This document shows, piece after piece, positions 54,407 to 63,052 of a DNA stretch of 64,000 nt (positions within the stretch are counted from its first letter, which is position 1; every line of letters begins with the position of its first letter). The position numbers were made by a program, and so were the translations under genes. Source of the stretch: Luteibacter rhizovicinus (GTDB lineage: Bacteria > Pseudomonadota > Gammaproteobacteria > Xanthomonadales > Rhodanobacteraceae); the NCBI RefSeq assembly GCF_004342265.1, contig NZ_SMCS01000003.1, positions 248,001 to 312,000 on the forward strand, in the 5' to 3' direction. Under the pieces are notes generated by a model that worked only from the letters and a program-made list of their open reading frames with translations, searched no databases and had not been told where the DNA came from.

Positions 54407-54536
54407 CCGCGACCGGGTTGGCCCTTGGGGCCTTCGGCGCCGTCCCTGCGGGAGCGGGCCGTAGCGCCGCTTCGCTCCGTCAGTGGGTCATTGCGGCCCT
54501 CGGCTAAGGCGGCCCCAAGGGCCAACCCGGTCGCGG
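54407..54536. repeat. 26-bp perfect inverted repeat
   Basis: The arms 54407-54432 and 54511-54536 are exact reverse complements (outer end CCGCGACCGGGTTGGCCC), separated by 78 bases that include another GGAGCGGGCC. It is predicted to fold into a long hairpin. It differs in sequence from the 32767 and 61396 repeats. Confidence 0.75.
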
Positions 54537-54724
54537 CACCGTCGGTTGCGGTTTGCTGCGGGGAGAGCGCGAGCCTGCGCACGGGCCCGCATGAAGTCAC
54601 CTAGGGCCATGCGTCGACGCGATGCTTTCCTCCACGTGACCGCAGCATCCGGAAGAGCCGTCGGCCACCACCCTCGACGCGACTTGCGAAACCGAGCGCG
54701 GCGGGCGGACAAGGCCCGCAGGGG

Positions 54725-54750
54725 GCGGACCTGGACGGTCCGCCGTTTTT
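54725..54750 (+). terminator. Rho-independent terminator, plus strand
   Basis: A stem GCGGACC (54725-54731) / GGTCCGC (54737-54743), five-base loop, followed by CG and five Ts. It lies 410 bases past the HIT gene, so it would end any read-through from the dienelactone hydrolase/HIT operon or an unannotated small RNA. Confidence 0.6.
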
Positions 54751-54771
54751 GCTGAGGCAGGGATGCCGAAT

Positions 54772-54798
54772 CAAAAACCCCCGCCCGCAGCGCGGGCG
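54772..54798 (-). terminator. Rho-independent terminator, minus strand
   Basis: On the minus strand, the stem CGCCCGC / GCGGGCG (54782-54788 and 54792-54798) with a three-base loop is followed by GGGGG and five Ts. It faces the plus-strand terminator 22 bases away. Confidence 0.5.
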
Positions 54799-54952
54799 CG
54801 ACGGGGCGTAAGCCATAGAACAAAAGCCGCGCAGCGGCTCTCCCTCCCCGAGCGACGGTGAAGCCGGAGCGTCGAGGGTGGTGGCCGACGGCTCTCCCCG
54901 AAGCGTCCGAGCGCTACCGCGATGGCAAAGCCGAGCCCTACGTGAAGAACAA

Positions 54953-54979
54953 AAAAAACGGCGCCCGAGAGCGCCGTTT
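54953..54979 (-). terminator. Rho-independent terminator of the lipoprotein gene
   Basis: A 9-bp stem AAACGGCGC (54956-54964) / GCGCCGTTT (54971-54979) with loop CCGAGA, followed on the minus strand by a long T run. It lies 17 bases past the stop at 54997. Confidence 0.85.
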
Positions 54980-54996
54980 CCGTCGATGCGATGAAA

Positions 54997-55503
54997 TCAG
55001 CGCTGCTGCTGTTGCTGCTGGCTCGACGGATCGTAAGTGCCGCTGGCGGCATCCTTACCCTGCATACGATCGGGGAGGTTGGCCTTCTGCGGCGTGTCCT
55101 CGAGCGTGCGCGCTTTCTCTTCGACGGCATTCAGGCGAACCAGTTCGCCCTTCTTGTCGTAGTACACGGTGAACCCGTAATCGAGCTGCATGCGTGCCAT
55201 GAAGCCGAGATGGTTGTCGCGGATTTTCGAATCGTCGCTGGGGAGCAGCAGCACGGTCTTCGGCAGCTTGCCCTGATCCTTCAGATACGAGAAATGGCTG
55301 CCCGTGTCGGCCGCCGAAAGCACGGCGCCATCGACCAGGAACTGACCGCTCTTGTACGACTTCAGTGTCATGTCGAACTGCCCCTGGGACGTCGGTACAT
55401 GGTCGTCCTTGGCACTGCCGCGATGGCAACCGGCAAGCACCAGCATGCTGGCAAGCAATACCGCCGCGCCGGCGCGCGCCAGCCAGGTGGAAACACGGAT
55501 CAT
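54997..55503 (-). CDS. Lipoprotein with poly-glutamine C-terminus, unknown function
   Basis: A 168-residue lipoprotein with a signal peptide and lipobox VLAGC (Cys about 25 from the ATG at 55503). The mature domain is small and mixed alpha/beta (MTLKSYKSGQFLVDGAVLSAADTG, then LPKTVLLLPSDDSKIR). It ends in SSQQQQQQR, encoded by a near-perfect CAG/CAA run that could vary in length by slippage. I recognise no family. It has its own terminator and 89 bases upstream to dcd. The longer reading from 55587 adds a non-signal-like N-terminus and was rejected. Confidence 0.8.
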   Translation of the reverse strand: MIRVSTWLARAGAAVLLASMLVLAGCHRGSAKDDHVPTSQGQFDMTLKSYKSGQFLVDGAVLSAADTGSHFSYLKDQGKLPKTVLLLPSDDSKIRDNHLGFMARMQLDYGFTVYYDKKGELVRLNAVEEKARTLEDTPQKANLPDRMQGKDAASGTYDPSSQQQQQQR

Positions 55504-55592
55504 GCGACTTTCTCCCAAAAGTTCTGTGGTTCGTGAATGGGCGAGTCTAACGCTCGCCCGTGTCGTGCGTGAATGCGACTGACGCAAGGCGT

Positions 55593-56159
55593 TCAGGTGC
55601 TGGGCAGCGTGACGCCGCGCTGGCCCTGGTACTTACCGCCACGATCGGCATAGCTGACTTCGCATTCCTCGTCGGATTCGAGGAAAAGCATCTGCGCCAC
55701 GCCTTCATTGGCGTAGATTTTTGCGGGCAGCGGCGTGGTATTCGAAAATTCCAGCGTGACGTGGCCTTCCCATTCCGGCTCGAGCGGCGTCACGTTGACG
55801 ATGATGCCGCAACGGGCATACGTGCTTTTGCCAAGGCAGATGGTCAGCACTTGCCGCGGAATGCGGAAGTATTCGACCGTGCGCGCCAGCGCGAAGGAGT
55901 TGGGCGGGATGATGCATACGTCCGACTTGACGTCGACGAAGCTGCGCTCGTCGAACGCTTTCGGGTCGACGATCGTGGAATTGATGTTGGTGAACACCTT
56001 GAACTCGGCGGCGCAGCGCACGTCGTAGCCGTAGCTGGACGTGCCGTAGGACACCAGTCGGTGGCCGTCGCGCTCCTTGACCTGACCGGGCGCGAAGGGC
56101 TCGATCATGCCGTGTTCCTGGGCCATGCGGCGGATCCACTTGTCGGACTTGATACTCAC
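55593..56159 (-). CDS. dcd: dCTP deaminase
   Basis: Dcd deaminates dCTP to dUTP, supplying the precursor for thymidylate. The 188-residue product has the trimer-fold motifs [35 protein letters not shown] and the catalytic glutamate in [14 protein letters not shown]. Length matches the E. coli enzyme and not the bifunctional dCTP deaminase/dUTPase. The ATG at 56159 lies 85 bases downstream of apbC on the same strand, with a GC-rich hairpin between them. Confidence 0.95.
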   Translation of the reverse strand: MSIKSDKWIRRMAQEHGMIEPFAPGQVKERDGHRLVSYGTSSYGYDVRCAAEFKVFTNINSTIVDPKAFDERSFVDVKSDVCIIPPNSFALARTVEYFRIPRQVLTICLGKSTYARCGIIVNVTPLEPEWEGHVTLEFSNTTPLPAKIYANEGVAQMLFLESDEECEVSYADRGGKYQGQRGVTLPST

Positions 56160-56178
56160 AATGATCTCCGTAGGGCCA

Positions 56179-56198
56179 GCGTGGGCACCTGCCCACGC
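56179..56198 (-). terminator. GC-rich hairpin between apbC and dcd
   Basis: Stem GCGTGGGCA / TGCCCACGC with a two-base loop between the apbC stop and the dcd start. There is no adjacent T run on the minus strand, so a full stop is uncertain; it may only attenuate. Confidence 0.35.
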
Positions 56199-56244
56199 GC
56201 GCGTTTAACCGGGAAAGGTAGCGAACTGGGCCGGACGGCGCCAG

Positions 56245-57330
56245 TCAGGTGTTCTGGATGACGATTTTCGGGAACGAAATCGCCTTGTTTTTTGCCTGCA
56301 GCGACAGCCGGGCCGCCGCGGAACGGGCAATGGAACGGTACCGCGCGGTCAGATCGGAATCCGGCATGGCCACGACCGTGGGCTTGCCGCCGTCGGCCTG
56401 TTCGCGGATGCGGATGTCCAGCGGCAGGTCGCCCAGGAACGGAATGCCGAACTCCCCGGCCATGCGCGCGCCGCCGCCCTGGCCGAAGATGTGTTCTTCG
56501 TGGCCGCAGTTCGAACAGATATGCGTTGCCATGTTTTCGACGACGCCGAGGACCGGCACCGCCACCTTTTCGAACATCTTCAACGCCTTCTTCGCGTCCA
56601 GCAAGGCAATGTCCTGCGGGGTGGTGACGATGACCGCGCCGGATACCGGCACCTTCTGCGAAAGCGTCAGCTGGATATCGCCCGTGCCGGGCGGCAGGTC
56701 GATGATCAGATAGTCGAGGTCTTCCCAGCGGGTGTCGGTCAGCAGTTGCATCAGGGCCTGGGTGACCATGGGGCCGCGCCAGATCATGGGCGTGTCCTCG
56801 TCGATCAGCACGCCGATGGACATGGCCTGCAGGCCGTGCGCCAGCATGGGCACGATGCTCTTGCCATCCGGCGAGGACGGCTTGCCCGATAGGCCGAGCA
56901 TGCGCGGCTGGCTGGGACCGTAGATGTCGGCGTCGAGAATGCCCACCTTCGCGCCCTCGGCGACCAGCGCCAGCGCCAGGTTCACCGCGACGGTCGACTT
57001 GCCGACGCCACCCTTGCCGGAGGCCACGGCGATGATGTTCTTCACGCCGGGCAACGGCGCGAGCTGGCCCTGCACCTTATGGGCGTGGGTGCGCTGGGTC
57101 ACCGATACCGTGGCGGTATCGATGGCCGGATCGGCTTCGAGCGCGGCTTTCGCGGCGGCGACCGCCGCCTCGACGTACCCGGCGGCGGGGTAGCCGAGCT
57201 GGATATCCACCGACACCCGCGCGCCGTCGACGCCGACCGCCCGGATCGATTGGGCCAGCGACTGGCCCGAATGCGGGTCGATGACCTGCTCGAGGATGCT
57301 GCGTACGAGGGATTCGCTGGCGTTGCTCAT
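56245..57330 (-). CDS. apbC: Iron-sulfur cluster carrier ATPase ApbC/Mrp
   Basis: A 361-residue P-loop protein that binds and transfers [4Fe-4S] clusters. The N-terminal MIP18/DUF59 domain (about 1-85) is followed by the deviant Walker A GKGGVGKST (about 105-113) and LDADIYGPSQPRML. The switch motif DLPPGTGDIQLTL comes next, then the cluster-binding CSNCG (CxxC). The ATG at 57330 gives the normal N-terminus; upstream codons to 57732 are unlike the family and overlap the divergent DUF2147 gene. In many proteobacteria it neighbours metG, as here across one small gene. Confidence 0.94.
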   Translation of the reverse strand: MSNASESLVRSILEQVIDPHSGQSLAQSIRAVGVDGARVSVDIQLGYPAAGYVEAAVAAAKAALEADPAIDTATVSVTQRTHAHKVQGQLAPLPGVKNIIAVASGKGGVGKSTVAVNLALALVAEGAKVGILDADIYGPSQPRMLGLSGKPSSPDGKSIVPMLAHGLQAMSIGVLIDEDTPMIWRGPMVTQALMQLLTDTRWEDLDYLIIDLPPGTGDIQLTLSQKVPVSGAVIVTTPQDIALLDAKKALKMFEKVAVPVLGVVENMATHICSNCGHEEHIFGQGGGARMAGEFGIPFLGDLPLDIRIREQADGGKPTVVAMPDSDLTARYRSIARSAAARLSLQAKNKAISFPKIVIQNT

Positions 57331-57448
57331 GGACGGGTGTCGATGCAGGGGATCGCCCATTATGCCAGCCGTGGCGCAATGCAGCTTGACGGGCTGCTGT
57401 GGCCTCGTCAGGCTCGGGCCATACTGAACCGTACGGGGAGTCCCACGC

Positions 57449-57898
57449 ATGAAGTCATTGTTCCGCGCCGTTTTCGCCGCAGCCCTGGTCGTCGGCGCCA
57501 TGCCCGTCTTTGCCGCCGACCTGACCAGCCCCCTAGGCAAATGGAAGACCATCGACGACACCACCCATAAGCCGAAGTCGATCATCGAGATCACCGAAAA
57601 GGGCGGCGTCCTCGAGGGCAAGGTCCTGGAAGTCATCCAGTCCGACGAAGGTCCGCATCCGCTCTGCGCCAACTGCGACGGCGAGCGCAAGAACAAGCCC
57701 ATCGTAGGCATGACGATCATGTGGGGCCTCAAGAAGGACGGCGATCAGTGGAGCGGCGGCCAGATCCTCGACCCGAAGAAGGGCAAGATCTACAAGGTCA
57801 AGCTGGAACTGACCGATGGCGGCCAGAAGCTGGACGTCCATGGCTACATCGGCTTCTCGCTGCTGGGCCGCAGCCAGATATGGGAACGGGTGGAATAA
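57449..57898 (+). CDS. DUF2147-family exported protein
   Basis: A 149-residue protein with a signal peptide (about 1-23, ending VFAAD) and a small beta domain typical of DUF2147: LGKWKTIDDTTHKPKSIIEI, a CANCDGERKNKPIVGMTIMW-type cysteine pair and GYIGFSLLGRSQIWERV. Function is unknown; members are periplasmic. It is divergent from apbC and 84 bases upstream of metG on the same strand. Confidence 0.9.
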   Translation: MKSLFRAVFAAALVVGAMPVFAADLTSPLGKWKTIDDTTHKPKSIIEITEKGGVLEGKVLEVIQSDEGPHPLCANCDGERKNKPIVGMTIMWGLKKDGDQWSGGQILDPKKGKIYKVKLELTDGGQKLDVHGYIGFSLLGRSQIWERVE

Positions 57899-57982
57899 CC
57901 CTCGGGACGCGCTCCCGCAGACCTCCTACATAGAAAGCGCGGCATGCCATAATCTGCGGTCATTCAGCCGACCGGGCCCGTC

Positions 57983-60076
57983 ATGCCGCGCCGCATCCTC
58001 GTCACCAACGCCCTTCCCTATGCCAACGGCCCGCTCCATCTGGGCCACATGCTCGGGTATATCCAGGCCGACATCTGGGCGCGCGCGCAACGCATGCGGG
58101 GCAACGAGGTCCACTACGTCGCCGGCGAAGACGCCCACGGTACGCCGATCATGCTGGCAGCCGAGAAGGCCGGTATCACGCCCGAAGCCTTCATCGCGAA
58201 TATCCGTGCGGGCCATGAAGCGGACTTCACCGACTTCCATTTCAGTTACGACCAGTACCACACGACGCACTCGCCGGAGAACCGCGAGCTGGCGACGTCG
58301 ATCTATACGCGCCTGCGCCAGGCCGGCTATATCGCACGCCGCGACATCCAGCAGTTGTACGACCCCGAAAAGGACATGTTCCTGCCGGACCGCTACATCA
58401 AAGGCGTTTGCCCCAACTGCGGCACGCCCGACCAGTACGGCGACAACTGCGAGAACTGCGGCGCGACCTACGCTCCGACGGATCTCATCAGTCCGTACTC
58501 GGTGATGTCGGGTGCAACGCCGGTCCTGCGCGACTCGGAACACTACTTCTTCGAGCTCGGCAAGTTCGAAATGCTGCTGCGCGAATGGCTGAGTGGCCAG
58601 CGCACCGGCGGCCACCCTGTCGCTAATAGCGGCGTGGTGGCCAAACTCAAGGAATGGCTGGACGGCGGCCTGCGCGACTGGGACATCTCCCGCGATGCGC
58701 CCTACTTCGGCTTTCCGATTCCCGACGCGCCCGGCAAATTTTTCTACGTCTGGCTCGACGCGCCGGTCGGCTACCTCGCCGCCTTCAAGGCGCTGTGCGA
58801 GCGTACGGGAACGAAGTTCGACGACTTCCTCGCCGAAGGCAGCACCGCCGAGATGCATCACTTCATCGGCAAGGACATCATCAACTTCCACGGTCTGTTC
58901 TGGCCGGCGATGCTGCACGGCGCGCGCATGCGCACGCCGACTGCGCTGCACGTCAACGGCTATCTGACCGTCAACGGCGCGAAGATGTCCAAGTCGCGCG
59001 GCACCTTCATCCAGGCGCGGACCTATCTCGACGCCGGACTGAATCCCGAAGCGTTGCGTTACTACTTCGCCACGATGCTGAGCGCGACGCCGGTCGACGT
59101 CGACCTCGATCTGAAGGCGTTCGAAGAGCGCGTCAATTCGCACCTGGTCGGCAAGTGGGCGAACATCGCCAGCCGCACGGCGGGCTTCCTGCAGACGCAT
59201 TTCGCGGGTCGCCTCGCCGATCGTTTCGACGACGAAGCCGCCGCCCTGTGGCGCGATCTGCTCGCGCAGTACGAAGGCGTCGACGCGCTTTACGAAATCG
59301 ACGACTTCGCCGAAGTGTCGCGTCGCTTCGTCGCAATGGCCGATGTGGTGAACGGCTATATCGCCGCACGCGCACCGTGGGTCATCGCGAAAGACGAAGC
59401 GCGGCGCGACGAACTGCAGCAGGTCTGCACGTTCGCCATCACGGCGTTCCGCCTACTGAGCGGCCTGCTCAAACCGATCCTTCCCGTTACCGTCGCGGCC
59501 GCCGAGGTCTTCCTCGACGCCCCGATCGGCGACTTCCCCGATGCGCGCCGCGAACTTTTCGGCCATACCGTCAAGACGTTCGAACCGCTGTTCTCGCGTC
59601 TGGACGCGAAGCGGATCGAAGCAATGGTCGACGCGTCGAAAGAATCCCTGACCGGTCCGGAAGTTCCGAAAGCGGCTCCCCTCAAACCGAATAAACCCAA
59701 AGACACAGCGAAGCCCATGACCGACGCCAGCACCGACACCGCCGCCACCATTTCCATCGACGATTTCGCGAAGCTCGATCTGCGTATCGGCAAGGTCGTG
59801 GCATGCGAGTTCGTCGACGGTTCCGACAAATTGCTGCGTTTCGAGCTGGACGCGGGCCCGCTTGGCACGCGTCAGATCTTCTCCGGCATCCGCGCCGCAT
59901 ACGGCGAACCCGAAACGCTGGTCGGCCGGAACGTGGTGTTCATCGCCAACCTCGCGCCGCGCAAGATGCGCTTCGGCCTGTCCGAAGGCATGATCCTGTC
60001 GGCCGGCGAAGGCGGTAGCGATCTATTCCTGCTGGATGCCGACCAGGGCGCCGCACCCGGCGCCACCGTTCGCTAA
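57983..60076 (+). CDS. metG: Methionyl-tRNA synthetase
   Basis: MetG charges tRNA-Met. The 697-residue product has the HIGH-type motif HLGH in [18 protein letters not shown], the zinc knuckle with [18 protein letters not shown], and KMSKS in [11 protein letters not shown]. The C-terminal tRNA-binding (EMAP-like) domain (about 590-697) starts [18 protein letters not shown], joined by a Lys/Pro-rich linker. All catalytic motifs are intact. A CATAAT near 57947-57952 could be its -10. The RnfB-like gene follows after 28 bases. Confidence 0.97.
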   Translation: MPRRILVTNALPYANGPLHLGHMLGYIQADIWARAQRMRGNEVHYVAGEDAHGTPIMLAAEKAGITPEAFIANIRAGHEADFTDFHFSYDQYHTTHSPENRELATSIYTRLRQAGYIARRDIQQLYDPEKDMFLPDRYIKGVCPNCGTPDQYGDNCENCGATYAPTDLISPYSVMSGATPVLRDSEHYFFELGKFEMLLREWLSGQRTGGHPVANSGVVAKLKEWLDGGLRDWDISRDAPYFGFPIPDAPGKFFYVWLDAPVGYLAAFKALCERTGTKFDDFLAEGSTAEMHHFIGKDIINFHGLFWPAMLHGARMRTPTALHVNGYLTVNGAKMSKSRGTFIQARTYLDAGLNPEALRYYFATMLSATPVDVDLDLKAFEERVNSHLVGKWANIASRTAGFLQTHFAGRLADRFDDEAAALWRDLLAQYEGVDALYEIDDFAEVSRRFVAMADVVNGYIAARAPWVIAKDEARRDELQQVCTFAITAFRLLSGLLKPILPVTVAAAEVFLDAPIGDFPDARRELFGHTVKTFEPLFSRLDAKRIEAMVDASKESLTGPEVPKAAPLKPNKPKDTAKPMTDASTDTAATISIDDFAKLDLRIGKVVACEFVDGSDKLLRFELDAGPLGTRQIFSGIRAAYGEPETLVGRNVVFIANLAPRKMRFGLSEGMILSAGEGGSDLFLLDADQGAAPGATVR

Positions 60077-60104
60077 GCATGTCGCCGGCGCACGCCAGGC
60101 ACCC

Positions 60105-60716
60105 ATGACGCCCACGCTCGCCGAACGGATCGACGCACTCCTGCCCCAGACGCAGTGCGAACAGTGCGGGTTCCATGGCTGCCGGCCCTATGCCGACGCC
60201 ATGGCCCGCGACGAAGCCGCTATCAATCTGTGCCCTCCGGGCGGCGCGCAAGGTATCGCCCTGCTCGCCCGCCTGCTCGATCGCCCCGTCGTTCCACTCG
60301 ACCCCACGCATGGGATGGAGAAGCCGCGCACGCTGGCCCGCGTCGTGGAGGCCGACTGCATCGGCTGCACCAAGTGCATCCAGGTATGTCCCGTCGATGC
60401 CATCGTCGGTTCCGCCAAGCTCATGCATACCGTGGTGTCCGACCTGTGCACGGGTTGCGAACTCTGCGTACCGGCCTGCCCCGTGGACTGCATCGTCCTC
60501 GACGCCATGCCACTGGCGCAGGCCACCGATCGCGGCCATACCGACGCCGCACGAACGCATTTCCAGCGACGCGAAGCGCGCCTGCTCGCCGAACGCGAAC
60601 GGCGGGAAGCGGAGCTTGCGGCCAGCAAGGTAGACGTCGCCGCGCCCACGGCGCGCAATGCCGTACTCGAAGCGCTGGCGCGCGCCAAAGCACGCAAGAA
60701 GGATCCGGACACGTGA
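60105..60716 (+). CDS. RnfB-like ferredoxin without membrane anchor
   Basis: A 203-residue iron-sulfur protein. The N-terminal [16 protein letters not shown] plus a later Cys match the [4Fe-4S] motif of RnfB. Two classical ferredoxin motifs follow ([16 protein letters not shown] and [16 protein letters not shown]), then a charged helical tail. The N-terminal membrane helix of the Rnf/Rsx subunit B is missing and no other rnf genes are here, although nth is the usual neighbour of the rnf cluster. It is therefore probably a soluble electron carrier rather than part of an ion pump. The ATG at 60105 was chosen; the stop overlaps nth (GTGA). Confidence 0.88.
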   Translation: MTPTLAERIDALLPQTQCEQCGFHGCRPYADAMARDEAAINLCPPGGAQGIALLARLLDRPVVPLDPTHGMEKPRTLARVVEADCIGCTKCIQVCPVDAIVGSAKLMHTVVSDLCTGCELCVPACPVDCIVLDAMPLAQATDRGHTDAARTHFQRREARLLAERERREAELAASKVDVAAPTARNAVLEALARAKARKKDPDT

Positions 60717-61348
60717 AGAAGGCCGATGTCATCGACATGTTCACTCGCCTTCGCGAGCTGAATCCCCATCCGAAAACCGAACTGGAATACAGCACGCCCT
60801 TCGAACTGCTGGTAGCCGTCGCGCTTTCCGCGCAGGCCACCGACGTCGGCGTGAACAAGGCGACGCGGAAACTTTTTCCCGTCGCGAATACGCCGCAGCA
60901 GATGCTCGATCTCGGCGAAGAGAAACTGAAGCGTTACATCAGCACGATCGGTCTTTTCAACAACAAGGCAAAGAACGTGCTGGCCATGTCGCGCATTCTC
61001 ATCGACCGGTACGACAGCGAAGTGCCACGTTCGCGCGAAGCGCTGGAAAGCCTCCCCGGCGTCGGACGCAAGACGGCCAACGTCGTGCTGAATACCGCGT
61101 TCGGCGAGCCGACCATCGCCGTCGATACGCACATCTTCCGCGTGTCCAATCGTACGGGTCTCGCACCGGGTGCCGACGTACGCAAGGTCGAAGACAAGCT
61201 CGAAAAGGTCATCCCCGCCGAATTCAAGCAGGATGCGCACCACTGGCTGATCCTGCACGGACGTTACGTATGCAAGGCGCGCAAACCGGAATGTCCGGTG
61301 TGTGCGATCCGTGACCTGTGCGCCTATAAACAGAAAACGCCCGGCTAG
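60713..61348 (+). CDS. nth: Endonuclease III
   Basis: Nth removes oxidised pyrimidines from DNA and cuts the abasic site. The 211-residue product has helix-hairpin-helix [13 protein letters not shown] with catalytic Lys120, catalytic Asp138 in AVDTHIFRV (the same numbering as in E. coli), and the C-terminal [4Fe-4S] loop with [17 protein letters not shown]. The GTG start at 60713 overlaps the ferredoxin stop, so the two are coupled. A strong terminator overlaps its stop codon. Confidence 0.97.
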   Translation: MKKADVIDMFTRLRELNPHPKTELEYSTPFELLVAVALSAQATDVGVNKATRKLFPVANTPQQMLDLGEEKLKRYISTIGLFNNKAKNVLAMSRILIDRYDSEVPRSREALESLPGVGRKTANVVLNTAFGEPTIAVDTHIFRVSNRTGLAPGADVRKVEDKLEKVIPAEFKQDAHHWLILHGRYVCKARKPECPVCAIRDLCAYKQKTPG

Positions 61349-61364
61349 CCGGGCGTTTCTTTTT
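61335..61364 (+). terminator. Rho-independent terminator of nth
   Basis: A 24-base perfect palindrome (61335-61358; arm AAACGCCCGGCT) runs through the nth stop codon and is followed by CTTTTT. Confidence 0.9.
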
Positions 61365-61395
61365 ACCATCGCGACTGTCGGAGCCGCGTCCCAAG

Positions 61396-61522
61396 GGAGC
61401 GGGCTTGACCGCGATCCCTGCGTACAGAGTGCGAACGATCGCCGGATGAAAGAGGCTGGAGGGGGGAGGCTTCCCTCATCAACCGATCGTTCGCTCGCAG
61501 GGATCGCGGTCAAGCCCGCTCC
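61396..61522. repeat. 27-bp perfect inverted repeat, REP doublet (REPIN-like)
   Basis: The arms 61396-61422 and 61496-61522 are exact reverse complements (GGAGCGGGCTTGACCGCGAT...). An inner 11-bp pair (61431-61441 / 61484-61494) nearly continues the stem. The core GGAGCG-GC-TG-CGCGA is shared with the repeat at 32767-32907. It lies between the convergent nth and SulP genes. Confidence 0.85.
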
Positions 61523-61527
61523 AACAC

Positions 61528-63039
61528 TTACGCGACTGCCCGGGCGCCCTCTACCTTGAGGTTCAGTTCCTTCCAGTCGACGACGAGCTCGCAACCCTTC
61601 TTGGACGCATTCCTGCCCCAGTCGCGCAGCAGTTCAAGCGATGCCTGATCGACATGGTGCAGACCGTCGAGGATCACGTTGACCCGCGTATTCGGCGGGA
61701 CGCTTTCCAGCGTACGTGCCATCGACGGCACCTTGAGGAAGGTTGCCGAACCCTTGAGCGTCAGCGAAGCGGTACCTGGCTCGTCGTGATGCGCCAGATC
61801 GACTTTCAGCTTCGACGACATCAGCGCAAGGCGGAACAGCGACAGACCGAAACCGACGATCACACCCGTAAGCAGGTCCGTGGCGACGATGGCGATAGTC
61901 GTGGCCAGATAGATCGCCGCGGTGCCCCTGCCGAATACGGCCAGATCCTTCACCTGCTTCAGGTTCACCATTTTCACGCCGGTGTAGACCAGGATGCCCG
62001 CGAGGCACGAAACCGGCGTCATACGCATCAGCCAGGGCAGAAGCAGCGCGAACACGAGGATCCACGCACCGTGCAGCACAGCGGCCATGCGCGTGGCGGA
62101 ACCCGCCTGCACATTCGCAGCGCTACGGACGATGACACCCGTCATCGGCAGCGCGCCCAGGAAGCCGCAGATCATATTGCCGATGCCCTGAGCGGCCAGC
62201 TCGCGATCGTAGTTGGTGCGTTCGCCATCGTGCATGCGGTCCACCGCCGCCGCCGACAGCAGCGTTTCGGCGCTGGCAATGAATGCGAACGTCGCGGCGG
62301 CAATAAGCAACGTGGAATCGAACAGGCCGAAGATGCTGCCCATCGACGGCAGGCTGATCGCCGAGAACAGATTCGACGGCACGTCGACACGGTTCACGTT
62401 TACCGCGAAGTACTGCGCGGTAGCGGTCATCGCTACGACGGCGATCAGCGCGCCCGGAAGGAACTTCAGCTTTGCCGGCCGCAGCTTCTCCCATGCCAGC
62501 ATGATCGCGATCGTACCCAGACCGATCATCAGGGCGATATGGGATTCGCCCTCACCCGTGAATGCCTCGTACAACGACGCGGGCAACGCGGCGAAATTCT
62601 CCAGTCCGCGAGCCTTCGGCGCCGCGTCCATAAGAACATGCGCCTGCGACGCCACGATGAGGATGCCGATGCCCGAAAGCATGCCCGCCACGACGGCGGG
62701 CGAGGTCATCCGGAACCACACGCCGACGCGACAGACGCCGGCAACCAGCTGGATCAGGCCCGCCAACAGCACGACCGGACCCAGCGCCGCCACGCCATGC
62801 GCGCGCACCAGTTCGAACACGAGAACCGCCAGACCGGCGGCCGGTCCGCTGACCTGCAAAGGCGATCCGGCGAGGAAGCCGACCACCAGACCGCCAACGA
62901 TGCCGGATATCAGCCCCGCGGCGGGCGGCATGCCCGACGCGATGGCGATACCCATGCACAGCGGCAGAGCAACAAGAAAAACGACCACCGAACCGAGGAG
63001 GTCGCGGCCAAAAAGGCCTTGGGAAAAGTACGCGCGCAT
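61528..63039 (-). CDS. SulP-family anion transporter, probably bicarbonate
   Basis: A 503-residue SulP/SLC26-type permease with about 12-14 membrane segments (start MRAYFSQGLFGRDLLGSVVVFLVALPLCMGIA). The conserved AAGLISGIVGGLVVGFLAGS region is present, and a C-terminal STAS domain spans about residues 405-500 (LDGLHHVDQASLELLRDW). It starts 13 bases after the carbonic anhydrase gene, and this SulP-CA pairing is widely taken to indicate bicarbonate transport. The ion is inferred from context, not from the sequence. Confidence 0.9.
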   Translation of the reverse strand: MRAYFSQGLFGRDLLGSVVVFLVALPLCMGIAIASGMPPAAGLISGIVGGLVVGFLAGSPLQVSGPAAGLAVLVFELVRAHGVAALGPVVLLAGLIQLVAGVCRVGVWFRMTSPAVVAGMLSGIGILIVASQAHVLMDAAPKARGLENFAALPASLYEAFTGEGESHIALMIGLGTIAIMLAWEKLRPAKLKFLPGALIAVVAMTATAQYFAVNVNRVDVPSNLFSAISLPSMGSIFGLFDSTLLIAAATFAFIASAETLLSAAAVDRMHDGERTNYDRELAAQGIGNMICGFLGALPMTGVIVRSAANVQAGSATRMAAVLHGAWILVFALLLPWLMRMTPVSCLAGILVYTGVKMVNLKQVKDLAVFGRGTAAIYLATTIAIVATDLLTGVIVGFGLSLFRLALMSSKLKVDLAHHDEPGTASLTLKGSATFLKVPSMARTLESVPPNTRVNVILDGLHHVDQASLELLRDWGRNASKKGCELVVDWKELNLKVEGARAVA

Positions 63040-63052
63040 GATGTTCTTGTCC

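Larger units (their letters stand above)
54655..54894. repeat. 25-bp terminal inverted repeats enclosing two facing terminators
   Basis: The arms 54655-54679 and 54870-54894 are exact reverse complements (GAGCCGTCGGCCACCACC...). The 190-base interior contains a plus-strand and a minus-strand terminator-like hairpin and a GCCGC-GCA-GCGGC stem. The layout, about 240 bases with terminal inverted repeats and no gene, resembles a small non-autonomous repeat element. No target-site duplication was established. Confidence 0.6.
54313..54996. other. Gene-free stretch with nested inverted repeats
   Basis: About 684 bases between the HIT gene and the lipoprotein gene with no credible coding frame. It starts with a REP-like TGTAGGAGCGCGC (about 54308-54320). 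It then holds a 26-bp perfect inverted repeat (54407-54432 / 54511-54536), a 25-bp perfect inverted repeat (54655-54679 / 54870-54894), two facing terminators inside the latter, and the lipoprotein terminator at its right end. Confidence 0.7.

Noticed and set aside
60036-60104. Upstream in-frame extension of the RnfB-like gene that could restore a membrane anchor
   Set aside because: The extra residues ([16 protein letters not shown]...) are Pro-rich, not hydrophobic, and overlap metG.
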